NCBI GenBank assembly: GCA_035532475.1
Contig: DATKQY010000045.1
Coordinates: 67,626 to 131,625, forward strand
Direction of reading: 5' to 3'
Length of the DNA: 64,000 nucleotides
DNA from: DATKQY01 sp035532475
GTDB taxonomy: Bacteria; Actinomycetota; Acidimicrobiia; Acidimicrobiales; Bog-793
Part shown: piece by piece, positions 1-8,817 of the stretch
Layout of the letters: every line of letters starts with the position of its first letter
Position numbering within the stretch: position 1 is the first letter of the stretch
Notes under the pieces: generated by a model
What the model saw: the letters and a program-made list of their open reading frames with translations, nothing else
The model's database searches: none
Told to the model about the DNA's origin: nothing
Position numbers and translations under genes: made by a program

Positions 1-511
1 GCCAGGTGCCGAGGCCGACGAGGGCGCCGCCGACCACGGGGCCGGCGGCGAGCGCCAGTCCCGACACGGCCGCCCATGCACCGAGCGCCTTCGCCCTGCT
101 GCTTTGCTCCGGATAGAGGTGTCGGAGGATCGACAGCGTCCCCGGCTCCGATGCCGCCGCGCCGAGACCCATGACGGCGCGGCCGGCGATCAGCATGCTC
201 GGGCTCGTGGCGAGCGCGCCGACGAGCGAGCCGGCACAGAACACGGCAAGACCGGCCAGCAGCAAGCGCTTGCGCCCGAAGCGGTCCGAGAGCGAGCCGG
301 CCATGAGCATGAGGCTCGCGAAGACGAGCGCGTACGCGTTCACGATCCACTGGAGCTGCGAGACGCCGGCGTGCAGGGTCACCTGGACGTCGGCCAGCGC
401 AACGCTGACGATGGTCGTGTCGAGGAAGGTGAGGAAGAGCACCGCGCACAGCGTCGTGAGGGCGCGGCGCTGGCCACGCCCCGCCTCGGCGGTCCGCCGG
501 GGGGACGTCAC
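1..511 (-). CDS. MFS drug-efflux transporter, DHA2 (EmrB/QacA) type, N-terminal part
   Basis: The gene runs off the left edge, so only about 170 N-terminal residues are visible. They read like a 14-TM proton-driven multidrug exporter. The first helix carries LFLTFLDTTIVSVALADV, close to the D-T-T-I-V-N-V-A-L motif of DHA2 exporters. Then come the QWIVNAYAL motif and the loop 2-3 motif A (GSLSDRFGRKR), followed by further hydrophobic helices. The start is uncertain. I use GTG at 511, which has no good ribosome-binding site; the frame stays open a little further upstream, where a GGGAGG lies near 541-546 without an ATG or GTG after it. The substrate cannot be inferred. Confidence 0.8.
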   Translation of the reverse strand, partial: MTSPRRTAEAGRGQRRALTTLCAVLFLTFLDTTIVSVALADVQVTLHAGVSQLQWIVNAYALVFASLMLMAGSLSDRFGRKRLLLAGLAVFCAGSLVGALATSPSMLIAGRAVMGLGAAASEPGTLSILRHLYPEQSSRAKALGAWAAVSGLALAAGPVVGGALVGLGTW

Positions 512-922
512 GTCGATCGGCGTCGAGGCGATGGGGACCTCCCTACGCGCCGGCGTCGTCAGGCGTTCGGGATCCGTCGGTCCGCCACGCGCCCGAGCGG
601 CCCCGCGCCGGGGAAGCCCGCCGGCAGACGATCGTCGCGGGCCGCCCGCTGTTCCACCGGCGGAGGGCGGCGTCGTCCCGGCGGGCCGGGCAGGCGAGGA
701 CGGCCTCCGGGCTGATCTGTATCGGAGGGATCGCCGGCGAATCGCGGCGGGCGGCGAGCGTCATCGGGGGCTCGGGTGCGTGCGGACCGACGTACCGGCG
801 CGTGATCGCCGGATCTTCGACATACGCACCACCTCCAGAACGACTCGCCGGACGCGCACACCGTGGGGCGCACGGACGCGCCTCGGACAGACACTAGGGC
901 CCGCTCTCGGGTCGGAGCGTCT

Positions 923-960
923 GCGGCGCCGTCCCGTCGGCTCCGGCGGGACGGCGCCGC
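923..960. terminator. Strong GC hairpin downstream of the glnD / L,D-transpeptidase unit
   Basis: A perfect 14-bp stem (923-936 pairs with 947-960) closes a 10-nt loop, about 75 nt past the stop of the minus-strand transpeptidase gene. There is no U tract, which is usual for terminators in GC-rich actinobacteria. The rest of 512-1036 holds no gene I can support. It must contain the promoter of the MFS gene, but no convincing -35/-10 pair was seen. Confidence 0.6.
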
Positions 961-1036
961 CCGAGCGGGCGGGCCGTCGGGGCCCCTCGTCGCCGGGCCC
1001 GTGTCGTTCGGCTCGCTGTCGGCGAGCCGAGGGTGC

Positions 1037-2464
1037 TCAGCCGGTCGGCGCCGAGACCGGCGTGGTCGTGGCGGTCGTCGCGGACGTGGCCGGCGTCGGT
1101 CGTCGGGGCGGCACGGAGCGCACCGGGGCGGTCGTCGTGGCCGTCGTAGCGGTGGTCGTCGTGGTGGTGGTCGTCGTGGTGGTCGCCGGCCCGGTCGGCG
1201 TCGTCGGGGGCGCGGTACCACCGGCGAGCTCGCTCGCGAGGTCCCCCGTCGTGACCGTGACGAGCGTGCCGATCGGGTCGTAGGGGTACACGATCTTGGC
1301 GTTGGCCTCGGGGAGCTCGACGCAGCCGTCGCTTTGCGGGAACCCGTACTGTGCACGATAGAAGCCGTGGACGGCGTCCCCGCCGTTGAAGTAGGAGACC
1401 CACGGGATGCCGGGGTCGCTGTAGTGCGATCCGTCCGGGTTCGTGCCGCTCATCGTCGTCGTGAGGTAGCGAAGGTAGACCGGCCACGTCCCGAGCTGCG
1501 TCGGCGCGGCCGCCACGCCGGTGTTCGCGAGGGACTGGTAGACCACGCGCCCGTCACTCCAGACGTAGAGGGTCTCCGGTGCCGTCTCAGTGGTGATGAT
1601 GTAGCTGTAGGGCCGGGTGGTGGCGTCGTGCGCCGCCACCGCTTGCAGGAGGGAGCGCCAGACCGCCGTGCCGGCGATGCCGTCGCTCGCGAGACCGTGG
1701 TCGAACTCGAACGACATCACGGCGCCCTCGGTGATCGTGTTCCACACGCCCGGTTGCCAAAGCGTCGCCAGCTGGCTCGGCACGTGCGCGAACCGCCAGG
1801 CGAAGCGTCCGGGCCGTGCTGCGAGCGGGATGGCGCTCGGGGTCGCCGGCGCGGCGGCGAGGCTCGACCCTGGCCCGATGAAGCGGACCGGCAGGTAGCC
1901 GAGCTCGGCGAGGAGCTGCTGGAGGCGGAGCGTCGAGGCCTTCGCGACCGTGAAGCTCCATGCGACCGTGGAAGCGAAGTGGCCGCCCGAGCTCCCCCGC
2001 ACCCCCGCGGCGCCGCCGGGCACGGTGACGGTCTCGGTCGTCCCGGGCGCGATCTCGCCGGCCGGCCGGAAGACGATCGTCGTGCCGCGCGGGCGCGACC
2101 AGCTGCCCGCGACGGCGGGGCGCAGGCTCGGCAGCGGCGAGCTGGCCGCGAGGGGCTGGGAGAACCGGACCCGAATCGTCGGGCGGTAGCCGACGTTCGC
2201 GGCTCGGGGCGCCGGCGCGATCGCCACCAGCCGCAGCTGCCCGACGGCCCGGCGGGCACGGGCTCGGGTCTTCGTGGCGCGTGCGGCGAGGGTGGCCCCC
2301 GCGCGGGGCTGTCCACCACCGCTGGTCGCCGCGGCGCGGTGCACGGCGGCGAAGGTGGCCACGCCCCCGCCGGCGATGACGACGGCGAGGCCCGCGCCGA
2401 CCCAGAGCCCCCGCCGCCGACGGGGGCGCGCACTGTGCCGACGCTTGGATCGCTCAGCAGACAC
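1037..2464 (-). CDS. L,D-transpeptidase-like (YkuD) protein with unusual active-site motif
   Basis: A predicted membrane-anchored cell-wall enzyme of 475 residues. Starting at GTG 2464 it has an Arg-rich N-terminus, one hydrophobic signal-anchor (LWVGAGLAVVIAGGG), an Ig-like linker domain, a peptidoglycan-binding-like segment (LQQLLAELGYLP), a YkuD domain, and a Thr-rich C-terminal tail. YkuD enzymes cross-link peptidoglycan stems using Cys in an S/T-H-G-C motif. Here the first His is present (VHGFYRAQYG) but the Cys motif reads S-D-G-C, so the usual second His is Asp. GTG 2464 overlaps the glnD stop by 11 nt with GAGGT upstream, suggesting translational coupling. The family assignment is firm; catalytic competence is uncertain. 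Confidence 0.82.
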   Translation of the reverse strand: MSAERSKRRHSARPRRRRGLWVGAGLAVVIAGGGVATFAAVHRAAATSGGGQPRAGATLAARATKTRARARRAVGQLRLVAIAPAPRAANVGYRPTIRVRFSQPLAASSPLPSLRPAVAGSWSRPRGTTIVFRPAGEIAPGTTETVTVPGGAAGVRGSSGGHFASTVAWSFTVAKASTLRLQQLLAELGYLPVRFIGPGSSLAAAPATPSAIPLAARPGRFAWRFAHVPSQLATLWQPGVWNTITEGAVMSFEFDHGLASDGIAGTAVWRSLLQAVAAHDATTRPYSYIITTETAPETLYVWSDGRVVYQSLANTGVAAAPTQLGTWPVYLRYLTTTMSGTNPDGSHYSDPGIPWVSYFNGGDAVHGFYRAQYGFPQSDGCVELPEANAKIVYPYDPIGTLVTVTTGDLASELAGGTAPPTTPTGPATTTTTTTTTTTATTATTTAPVRSVPPRRPTPATSATTATTTPVSAPTG

Positions 2465-4832
2465 GGGCCAGGACCTCGGCAAGAAGTGTACGTACCGCCT
2501 CAGCCCGCGCGGTCGCGCCCAGCTTGCGCCCCTCGCGGTCGCGCACGTAGAAGGTGTCGACGACCTCATGGCCGAGCGTGTCGACGAGCGCCGCGGCGAC
2601 GTCGAGGTCAGCCGAGGCCAGGGTGGCGGTGACGTGGTGGAGGAGCCCGAGCCGGTCGGGGGCGCGGACCTCGACGATGGAGGCCAGCTCGGAGGTCGTG
2701 TCGTCGACCGTGACGGCGACCTGCGCCGGGCGCGCGGCTCCCGGCCGCCGAGAGCGGGAGTACGTGCGGTCCTGCGCCTCCAGGCGCTCGTCGAGCTCGA
2801 AGGAGCGGTTCAGGGCGCCCGCGACGTCCGCCTCGACGGCGGCCCAGTCCGGTTGGCGATCGAAGGCCGGTTCGACGTCGAAGACCTCGAAGGCCATGTC
2901 GCCCGTCCCCGCCCCAGCCGTCGCCCGCAGCACGTTGCAGCCGTGCAGCGCGAGCACGCCGGTCACGGCGGCGAGCAGGCCGGGCCGGTCCGGCGCGACG
3001 ACCGTGACCCGACGCCCGAAGGCGCGCAGCGCCAGGCGCCCCTCTTGCATCGCGCCGACCAGCTCCGGTGGCATCGCCGGCGGAGCCGGGGCCGCGAGGG
3101 GTCGGCCGTCGAGCACATCACCGACGCGCGTGGTGAGGGTGGCGACGAGCTCCGCCTTCCACGGTCCCCAGGCGGAGGTCCCCGTGGCGAGGCTGTCGGC
3201 CTCGGTCAGCGCGGCGAGCAGCCCGAGGGTCCGGCGGTCCTCCACCAGGCGGGCGACGACGTGCGCGGTGGACGGGTCGTCCAGGTCGCGGCGGGTGGCC
3301 ATCTCGGGAAGGACCAGGTGGTAGGCGACGAGGCGCAGGAGCACCGCGACGTCATGGTCGGAGAAGCCCATTCGCCGGACGACGCGCTCCGCGATGTCGC
3401 GGCCGACCTCGCTGTGGTCGCCCGGCGTGCCCTTGCCGATGTCGTGGAGGAGCGCGGCCATGACGAGCAGATCGGGGCGGTCGACGGCGCTCAGGTGCGA
3501 GCAGCACCGAGCGACCGCCTCCAGCAGATGCCGGTCGACCGTGTAGCGGTGGTACGCGTTGCGCTGCGGCCGGTTGCGGACCACCGTCCACTCCGGGAGG
3601 AACAGCTCGAACAGACCGCGCCGATCGAGCGCCTCGACGACCGGGACGAGCGCGTCACCGGTCTGGAGGAGGTCGAGGAAGGCCTCGCGCAGTCGGGGCG
3701 TCCACGGCTCCGCCGGTGCGCTGGTCGCCGCCGCGAGACGATCGAGCGACTCCCGTTCGATCAAGACGTTGCGTTGCGCCGCGGCGCGGGCGACGCGGAC
3801 CACGAGCGTCGGATCGCCGGCGGGGTCGGCGCCCTCGGCGAGCGCGACCTCTCCGTCGCGTACGACGACACCGGGCTCGATGATCGACGTCGTCACGGTC
3901 TCAGTTTCGGCCGGTCCGCGCAGCGCTCGCCGGGCACGGCGCCACGCCTCGTCGCTGGCGGCCGAGATCGTCCTGCCGGCCTCGGCCATGGCGGCCATCA
4001 GCACGTCGGCGTCCTTCATGCGGAGCAACGCAGCGACCTGGTCCTGCTCCTGGAGCAGCAGCCGGTCGTTGCTCGATCCCGCGCGGCAGTGCAGCGCCAC
4101 GCGCGCCGAGAGGATCAGCCGTTCGGCCTCCGCGACGGCGATCGGGTCCTGCGCCGAGGCGACGAGGGGCAGCGCGAGCCCGAGGGCGCGAAGCGCGGCC
4201 GCGTCACGCAGGCCGCCCGCCGACTGCTTCAGGTCGGGTTCGAGCAGGAAGGCGAGCTCACCGGCGCGGTGATGGCGGGCCGTCACGGCGCTGTCGAGCA
4301 TCGGGAGCATCGTCGGCGCCTGGCCCTGCCAGAGCTCGAGCACCGCCGCCCGGAGCGGCTCGCCGAGCCCGGCGTCGCCGGCGACGACCCGACCGTCGAG
4401 CAGACCGAGGATCGCCTTCAGGTCGTCGCGTGCGACGCCGAGCGCCTCGCGGCGCGTCCTCACGCTGTGGTCGAGGCGAAGCCCTTCGTCCCAGATCGCG
4501 TACCAGAGCGCCTCGGCGACCTTTTCCACGCCGCGTCGGCCCCGATGCAGCAGGACGAGGTCGAGGTCGCTGCCCGGGCAGAGCTCGCGCCGCCCGTAGC
4601 CGCCGACCGCGAGCAGCGCGTAGCCGCGTGGCTTGCCTTCCGTCGCCCGCTCGAGGAGGTCCGCGAGGACGGCGTCGACGGCGTCGGAGTAGCGTCGAGG
4701 CAGGTCACCGGCCCTGAGGGCCCCGGCGAGCACGGCCTCGGCAAGCTCGTCGCGCGCGGTGCGTATCGAGCGCGCCACTAGCTCGGGCCCCGTGCCCGGC
4801 CCGGAACGAACCATCGCGGGGTCGCTCGTCAT
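2454..4832 (-). CDS. glnD: [Protein-PII] uridylyltransferase / uridylyl-removing enzyme
   Basis: A bifunctional nitrogen sensor that modifies the PII protein (GlnK/GlnB) according to glutamine level. The 792-residue protein shows the full family architecture. The nucleotidyltransferase motif GGYGRRELCPGSDLD is at about residues 77-91, with metal-binding Asp89 and Asp91. An HD phosphohydrolase motif (LLHDIGKG, His463-Asp464) is followed by two C-terminal ACT domains from about residue 600. I chose ATG 4832 over an upstream in-frame start because the preceding residues look like translated spacer. No amt or glnK gene sits beside it, unlike the common amt-glnK-glnD order. The 3' end is coupled to the transpeptidase gene. 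Confidence 0.93.
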   Translation of the reverse strand: MTSDPAMVRSGPGTGPELVARSIRTARDELAEAVLAGALRAGDLPRRYSDAVDAVLADLLERATEGKPRGYALLAVGGYGRRELCPGSDLDLVLLHRGRRGVEKVAEALWYAIWDEGLRLDHSVRTRREALGVARDDLKAILGLLDGRVVAGDAGLGEPLRAAVLELWQGQAPTMLPMLDSAVTARHHRAGELAFLLEPDLKQSAGGLRDAAALRALGLALPLVASAQDPIAVAEAERLILSARVALHCRAGSSNDRLLLQEQDQVAALLRMKDADVLMAAMAEAGRTISAASDEAWRRARRALRGPAETETVTTSIIEPGVVVRDGEVALAEGADPAGDPTLVVRVARAAAQRNVLIERESLDRLAAATSAPAEPWTPRLREAFLDLLQTGDALVPVVEALDRRGLFELFLPEWTVVRNRPQRNAYHRYTVDRHLLEAVARCCSHLSAVDRPDLLVMAALLHDIGKGTPGDHSEVGRDIAERVVRRMGFSDHDVAVLLRLVAYHLVLPEMATRRDLDDPSTAHVVARLVEDRRTLGLLAALTEADSLATGTSAWGPWKAELVATLTTRVGDVLDGRPLAAPAPPAMPPELVGAMQEGRLALRAFGRRVTVVAPDRPGLLAAVTGVLALHGCNVLRATAGAGTGDMAFEVFDVEPAFDRQPDWAAVEADVAGALNRSFELDERLEAQDRTYSRSRRPGAARPAQVAVTVDDTTSELASIVEVRAPDRLGLLHHVTATLASADLDVAAALVDTLGHEVVDTFYVRDREGRKLGATARAEAVRTLLAEVLARVC

Positions 4833-5063
4833 CGAGTCCCAGGCTAGGGGACCGAAGCGTCGTCCCGGGTTGCCGACGTCGGCCCCGCCGACGGCGGGTC
4901 GGAGGCCCGGGACCGGGACCCGCCCTCGAACCGTGCGCGAGGCTCGTTGCATCCCCGTCGGAGGTGCGGTGTCCCCGACGACCGATCAGGCTTCGCACCA
5001 GGTAGAATAGTTGCTCGGAGCGCACGAACGAGACGGCCCACGAGCCCAGGAACGGTGGCGAAG

Positions 5064-5267
5064 ATGATCCAGCCGACAGGAGGGCCGCCGAAGCTGCGAC
5101 CGGTGCACGGGCTCGTCGTCGTCGGCTCCGTTGTGGTCGCCGCCGTGGTGGCCTTCGCCGCCCTCTCCTTCGTCGTCGGCACGATCGCGTTCCTGGTGAA
5201 GCTGATCGTCGTGCTCGCCGTGCTGGCCCTGGTCGTGCGGCTCGTGCAGCGTCGCGTCCGTCGCTGA
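5064..5267 (+). CDS. Small membrane protein, function unknown
   Basis: A 67-residue protein divergent from glnD. A short polar N-terminus is followed by two closely spaced hydrophobic helices (LVVVGSVVVAAVVAFAALSF, then TIAFLVKLIVVLAVLALVV) and a basic tail (RLVQRRVRR), suggesting a membrane hairpin with its C-terminus in the cytoplasm. ATG 5064 has AGGAA 11 nt upstream; GTG 5055 is an alternative but lies too close to that site. I do not recognise a family. A weak hairpin (5330-5345, GGCTCC/GGAGCC) follows the gene. Confidence 0.6.
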   Translation: MIQPTGGPPKLRPVHGLVVVGSVVVAAVVAFAALSFVVGTIAFLVKLIVVLAVLALVVRLVQRRVRR

Positions 5268-5834
5268 ACGAGCGGCACCCCCCCCCGGAGTCGCCTCGAG
5301 CCGGAGAACGCGCCCGCAGCGGGTGAGCCGGCTCCAGCCGGAGCCTCTCAGAGGCGCGAGGACGGCACGGGAGGAAGACGCCGGGCACTCCCTCACCGCG
5401 TCGTCGACTGGGAGCCCCCGAGCTGGCGGACGCTGCCCGCGCCGCACCGATCAGGCGCCGGCGCAGCTCGCGCCGCCGACCGAGCCCCGCGCCTGCCTCG
5501 CTGACCGGCTGGGGGGCGTCCCGCTTCGCTCCTCGTCGTGTCTCGCCGCGCCCGACCACGCGACTTCGGCGCGCCCGCGATCGCGGCATCGGCGGGCCCG
5601 GCAGGCGTTCCCGATCGATCGTCGAGGGTCAACGGCCGCGCGACGACCCGGAGATGCAGATGACGCCACGTCGCGCGGCGCGTTCCATCGCCGAAACCCA
5701 GGTTCGACCCGTGACATCGCTCCCGTCCTTGACGGCGCGACAGGCTTGGAGTAGCGATGGATGATCGGTCGATCGGGCCGCGCGCGTGATCCGGGGATCG
5801 ACATGCGCTCCTCAAGTGAGGCCTAGGCAAACGG
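5268..5834. other. Gene-poor spacer
   Basis: These 567 nt hold open frames on both strands, but none shows a ribosome-binding site, a recognisable motif or convincing amino-acid composition. A run of eight or more C occurs near 5279. The 3' end must carry the promoter of the histidine kinase gene. Confidence 0.5.
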
Positions 5835-7304
5835 ATGGGGACGCTTCTGCCAACCGGCCATCTCATCGGCGCGATCTTCTCGGCGAACTCGGACGCGGTG
5901 ATCGTCGTCGACGGCGAAGGGTCCATCGTCCTCGCGAGCGCCGCGGTGACGTCGCTGTTCGGCTACTTCCCCGAGGAGCTTGTGGGCGAACCCATCGAGG
6001 TGCTCGTGCCGCTCGAGCAGCGTGGTGGTCACGGCACCTATCGCAAGCGCTTTACGGAGGTCGCTCGGGCTCGGCACATGGGCTCAGGCCTCCAGCTGTT
6101 CGGCCTGACGCGAGACGGCAGGCAGATACCGATCGACGTCAGTCTCAACCCCACCGAGGTCGAGGGCAGGCGCTATGTCGCGGCCTTCGTCCGTGACGCC
6201 ACGGAGCGTCTGCGCGGCGTCCGCCAGCTCGAAGGGATCAACGACGTCACCGGCCTCCTGCTCGCCGGGGCATCGATGGATGAGACCATCACTTTGATCA
6301 TGGCCAGGTCCCGCGATCTCGTCGCTGCCAAGGCTGCATGGATCGTGAGACCGAGTGGGCACGGCAGCCTCGTCATCTCGGCGGCCGACGGGCCCGGGAC
6401 AGACGTTCTCCTCGGGGTCGAGCTCTCGGAGACCTCGAGCAGGTCGGCCCGGGTGCTGGCCTCGCGCGAGATCGAGGTTCTGGACGAGATATCGCTCGCG
6501 ACGAACGAGGCCGCGCTGCTCGGGCTCGGCGCAGCCGCGTACGTACCGCTCGCGAGCGGGGGCGACAGCATCGGCGTGCTGGTCGTCGCTCGTGAACACG
6601 GCGCCCCCCCCTTCGACAGCTTCGACCTGAACCTGGTCGGGGTCTTCGCCGGAGCGGCAGCCGTGGCGTTGACGCTCGGCACCGCGCGGGATCGGTTGGA
6701 CCGGCTACGGCTGATCGAGGAGGACGAGCGGATCGCCCGAGACCTCCACGACATGGTCGTCCAGCGGGCGTTCGCCGTCGGCATGTCGCTCCAGGCGGTG
6801 CGCCAGCTCGCACCGGGACCGGTGCTCGACCGCATCGACGCGGCGGTGCAGAGCCTCGACGACATGATCCGTGATCTGCGCAACGTGATCTTCCGCCTCT
6901 CCCGCCCGGTAGCGGTCGGCGGCGTTCGCGAGCAGCTCTTCGCGCTCGCGAACGAGACGACGGCACAGCTCGGCTTTTCGCCACGTGTCGCCTTCCGGGG
7001 CCCGGTCGACACTGCCCTCGCCGGTGAGCTCTCGGCCGAGATGCTCAACGTCTGCCGCGAGGCGCTCTCCAACGTGGCCCGTCACGCGCGCGCGAGCGAG
7101 GTGCACGTCGTGCTGGAGGCGGAGAACGGATGGGTCACGCTCTCGGTTGCCGATGACGGCGTCGGGATCGCAACCGGACCCGCTGCGGGCAACGGCGTCC
7201 CGAACATGCTCGACCGGGCCAAGCGGCTCGGAGGCACCTTCGAGCTCGGCCGGCGTGAGCCGTCCGGAACCGTGCTGACCTGGAGGGCGCCGATCGGGCC
7301 GTGA
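5835..7304 (+). CDS. PAS-GAF sensor histidine kinase (DevS/NarL-partner type)
   Basis: A cytoplasmic sensor kinase of 489 residues with no transmembrane segment. Residues about 12-125 form a PAS domain (ANSDAVIVVDGEGSIVLAS, then a GYFPEELVGEP motif). Residues about 130-285 form a GAF domain. A HisKA_3 dimerisation helix follows with the phospho-acceptor in ARDLHDMVVQ (His305), then an HATPase domain with the N-box (EALSNVARHA) and G-box (VADDGVGI). This order matches the DevS/DosS group, which phosphorylate LuxR-type regulators. It has one GAF where DevS has two, and an added PAS. No response regulator is adjacent. The signal is unknown; GAF might bind heme or another small ligand. Confidence 0.87.
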   Translation: MGTLLPTGHLIGAIFSANSDAVIVVDGEGSIVLASAAVTSLFGYFPEELVGEPIEVLVPLEQRGGHGTYRKRFTEVARARHMGSGLQLFGLTRDGRQIPIDVSLNPTEVEGRRYVAAFVRDATERLRGVRQLEGINDVTGLLLAGASMDETITLIMARSRDLVAAKAAWIVRPSGHGSLVISAADGPGTDVLLGVELSETSSRSARVLASREIEVLDEISLATNEAALLGLGAAAYVPLASGGDSIGVLVVAREHGAPPFDSFDLNLVGVFAGAAAVALTLGTARDRLDRLRLIEEDERIARDLHDMVVQRAFAVGMSLQAVRQLAPGPVLDRIDAAVQSLDDMIRDLRNVIFRLSRPVAVGGVREQLFALANETTAQLGFSPRVAFRGPVDTALAGELSAEMLNVCREALSNVARHARASEVHVVLEAENGWVTLSVADDGVGIATGPAAGNGVPNMLDRAKRLGGTFELGRREPSGTVLTWRAPIGP

Positions 7305-7362
7305 TCCCCATCACTGCCATTCGGCCCTAGTCCATCCCGCGAGCAGCCTGGATGATCAGGTG

Positions 7363-7794
7363 ATGTGCGCCGAAGCACGCGAGCGGTCGGGGGGGTTCTT
7401 GCCGCTGACCGAGGACGAGTGCCTTGAGCGACTGCGCACCTCGCGCGCAGGACATCTCGCCACGACGGTCCGGGCCCTTCCCGTCATCACCCCGGTGTAC
7501 CTCGAGCCGATCCGTCTCGAACGGGCGGGCGCGCTCCTCGTCGTCGAGCCGGTTCTCGGCGCCGCGATCCGGCTTTCGCCCGACACGGTCGTCGCGCTCG
7601 CCGTCGGCTGCCCCACCGAGGGCGTCGGCGCCGAGTGGACCGTGCTCGCGCAGGGAGTGCTCACCGCCTCCCTCACTTCCGGGGCAGGGCGCGAGCAGAG
7701 CGGTTCCGCCGTCGGTGGAGGCCCCGCCCGATTTCATCTTCGATGCGAGGTGCTGTCGGGTTGGCGACGTCTGACGGCTCAGGCCGACTGGTGA
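7363..7794 (+). CDS. Pyridoxamine 5'-phosphate oxidase-like split-barrel protein
   Basis: A 143-residue protein resembling short actinobacterial PNPOx-like flavin or F420 split-barrel proteins. The N-terminal part has the usual layout: an LTEDECLERLRTSRAGHLATTV segment, then PVITPVYLEP, where the family reads P-x-V-x-P-V-x-Y. Such proteins often sit near DevS/DevR-type two-component genes, as here just after a histidine kinase. ATG 7363 is preferred over GTG 7360. The real substrate is not deducible; the family includes flavin reductases, F420-dependent reductases and proteins without known activity. Confidence 0.7.
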   Translation: MCAEARERSGGFLPLTEDECLERLRTSRAGHLATTVRALPVITPVYLEPIRLERAGALLVVEPVLGAAIRLSPDTVVALAVGCPTEGVGAEWTVLAQGVLTASLTSGAGREQSGSAVGGGPARFHLRCEVLSGWRRLTAQADW

Positions 7795-8056
7795 GGTCGG
7801 CGCGGACGGAGGAGCAGCCCGACTCGCGCCCCGACAGTCCCGCCACGGTGGCGAACCTCGCCATCTCGAGCAGGCAGATGGCGTCGGTGCGGCCGTCGGG
7901 CCTCGCCCGGCCTCGGCCGCCTCGCGGGGCGAGCAGCGACGCGCGCGGCCGCCCGGCTGACGCGGCGGGCGGCGCGTCGCCGTTCCGTCCTTGCCCCCCA
8001 TGTGCACGTGCTGGCGTGCCGGAGCGGTCGTGCGTCCGCCCTAGCGTGGATCCGTC

Positions 8057-8758
8057 ATGTGTGGCCGCTACGTCCTTGTGTCACCGACGGAGGACCTGGT
8101 CCGGTTCTTCGACGCCCGCGAGGCGCCGGGCCTGACCGGTCGCTACGAGCCGAGCTACAACGTCGCGCCCACGCGCCAGGTGCTCGGCGTCGCGTTGTCC
8201 CGCCGGGGCGATCGCGTGCTCGACACCTACCGCTGGGGCCTCGTCCCGTCGTGGGCGAAGGACCCCTCGATCGGAAACCGGCTCTTCAACGCGAGGGGCG
8301 AGTCCGTCGCCTCGAAACCGGCCTTCGGCTCGGCGTTCAAGCACCGCAGGATCGTGGTGCCCTCCGACGGATTCTACGAATGGCAGAAGGCGCCCGGAGG
8401 TGCCCGCCGGCCGTTCTACTTCACGAGGGCCGACGGCGAGCCGCTCGCCTTCGCCGGTCTATGGGAGCCATGGCGGGACCCGGCACGCCGTGACGACCCG
8501 GACGCCTGGATCCGAACCTGCACGATCATCACGACCGGCGCAGGCGAGGACGTCGTCGCCTTCCACGACCGCATGCCGGTCGTGCTAGATCGCGCGGCGA
8601 TCGATCGGTGGCTGGACCCCGACGACGCCGAGCGCGACGGTCTGGAGGGTCTTCTCCGCCCCGCGCCCGCCGGCACGCTGGTTGTCCGCGCCGTGGACCC
8701 GAGGGTCGGCGACGCGCGGAACGACACCGCGGAGCTCCTGGCCGGACCGCCGCGGTAG
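8057..8758 (+). CDS. yedK: SOS-response-associated (SRAP) peptidase YedK/HMCES
   Basis: A 233-residue SRAP protein that shields abasic sites in single-stranded DNA by forming a thiazolidine crosslink through its N-terminal cysteine. The key residues are visible: MCGRY with catalytic Cys2 after Met removal, the N-A-R-(G/A)-E motif (FNARGESV), the active-site Glu in SDGFYEWQ, and the catalytic His in VAFHDRMPV. Length and motif order are normal. No GAAC-N4-GTTC LexA box precedes this copy, unlike the mutasome genes elsewhere in the window. The 7795-8056 spacer holds nothing recognisable. Confidence 0.92.
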   Translation: MCGRYVLVSPTEDLVRFFDAREAPGLTGRYEPSYNVAPTRQVLGVALSRRGDRVLDTYRWGLVPSWAKDPSIGNRLFNARGESVASKPAFGSAFKHRRIVVPSDGFYEWQKAPGGARRPFYFTRADGEPLAFAGLWEPWRDPARRDDPDAWIRTCTIITTGAGEDVVAFHDRMPVVLDRAAIDRWLDPDDAERDGLEGLLRPAPAGTLVVRAVDPRVGDARNDTAELLAGPPR

Positions 8759-8817
8759 GCGGCGCCCCGGCGGAACGGAGAGCTCGGCGTCTTCCAGCAC
8801 CGGGGCAGGGGTCTCGG

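Noticed and set aside
2274..4781. Very long plus-strand open frame opposite glnD
   Set aside because: GC-rich codon bias opens antisense frames; the translation is Arg/Gly-rich without motifs, whereas the minus strand is clear GlnD.
5323..5754. 143-codon plus-strand frame after the small membrane protein gene
   Set aside because: No ribosome-binding site and low-complexity Arg/Ala/Pro composition; treated as spacer.
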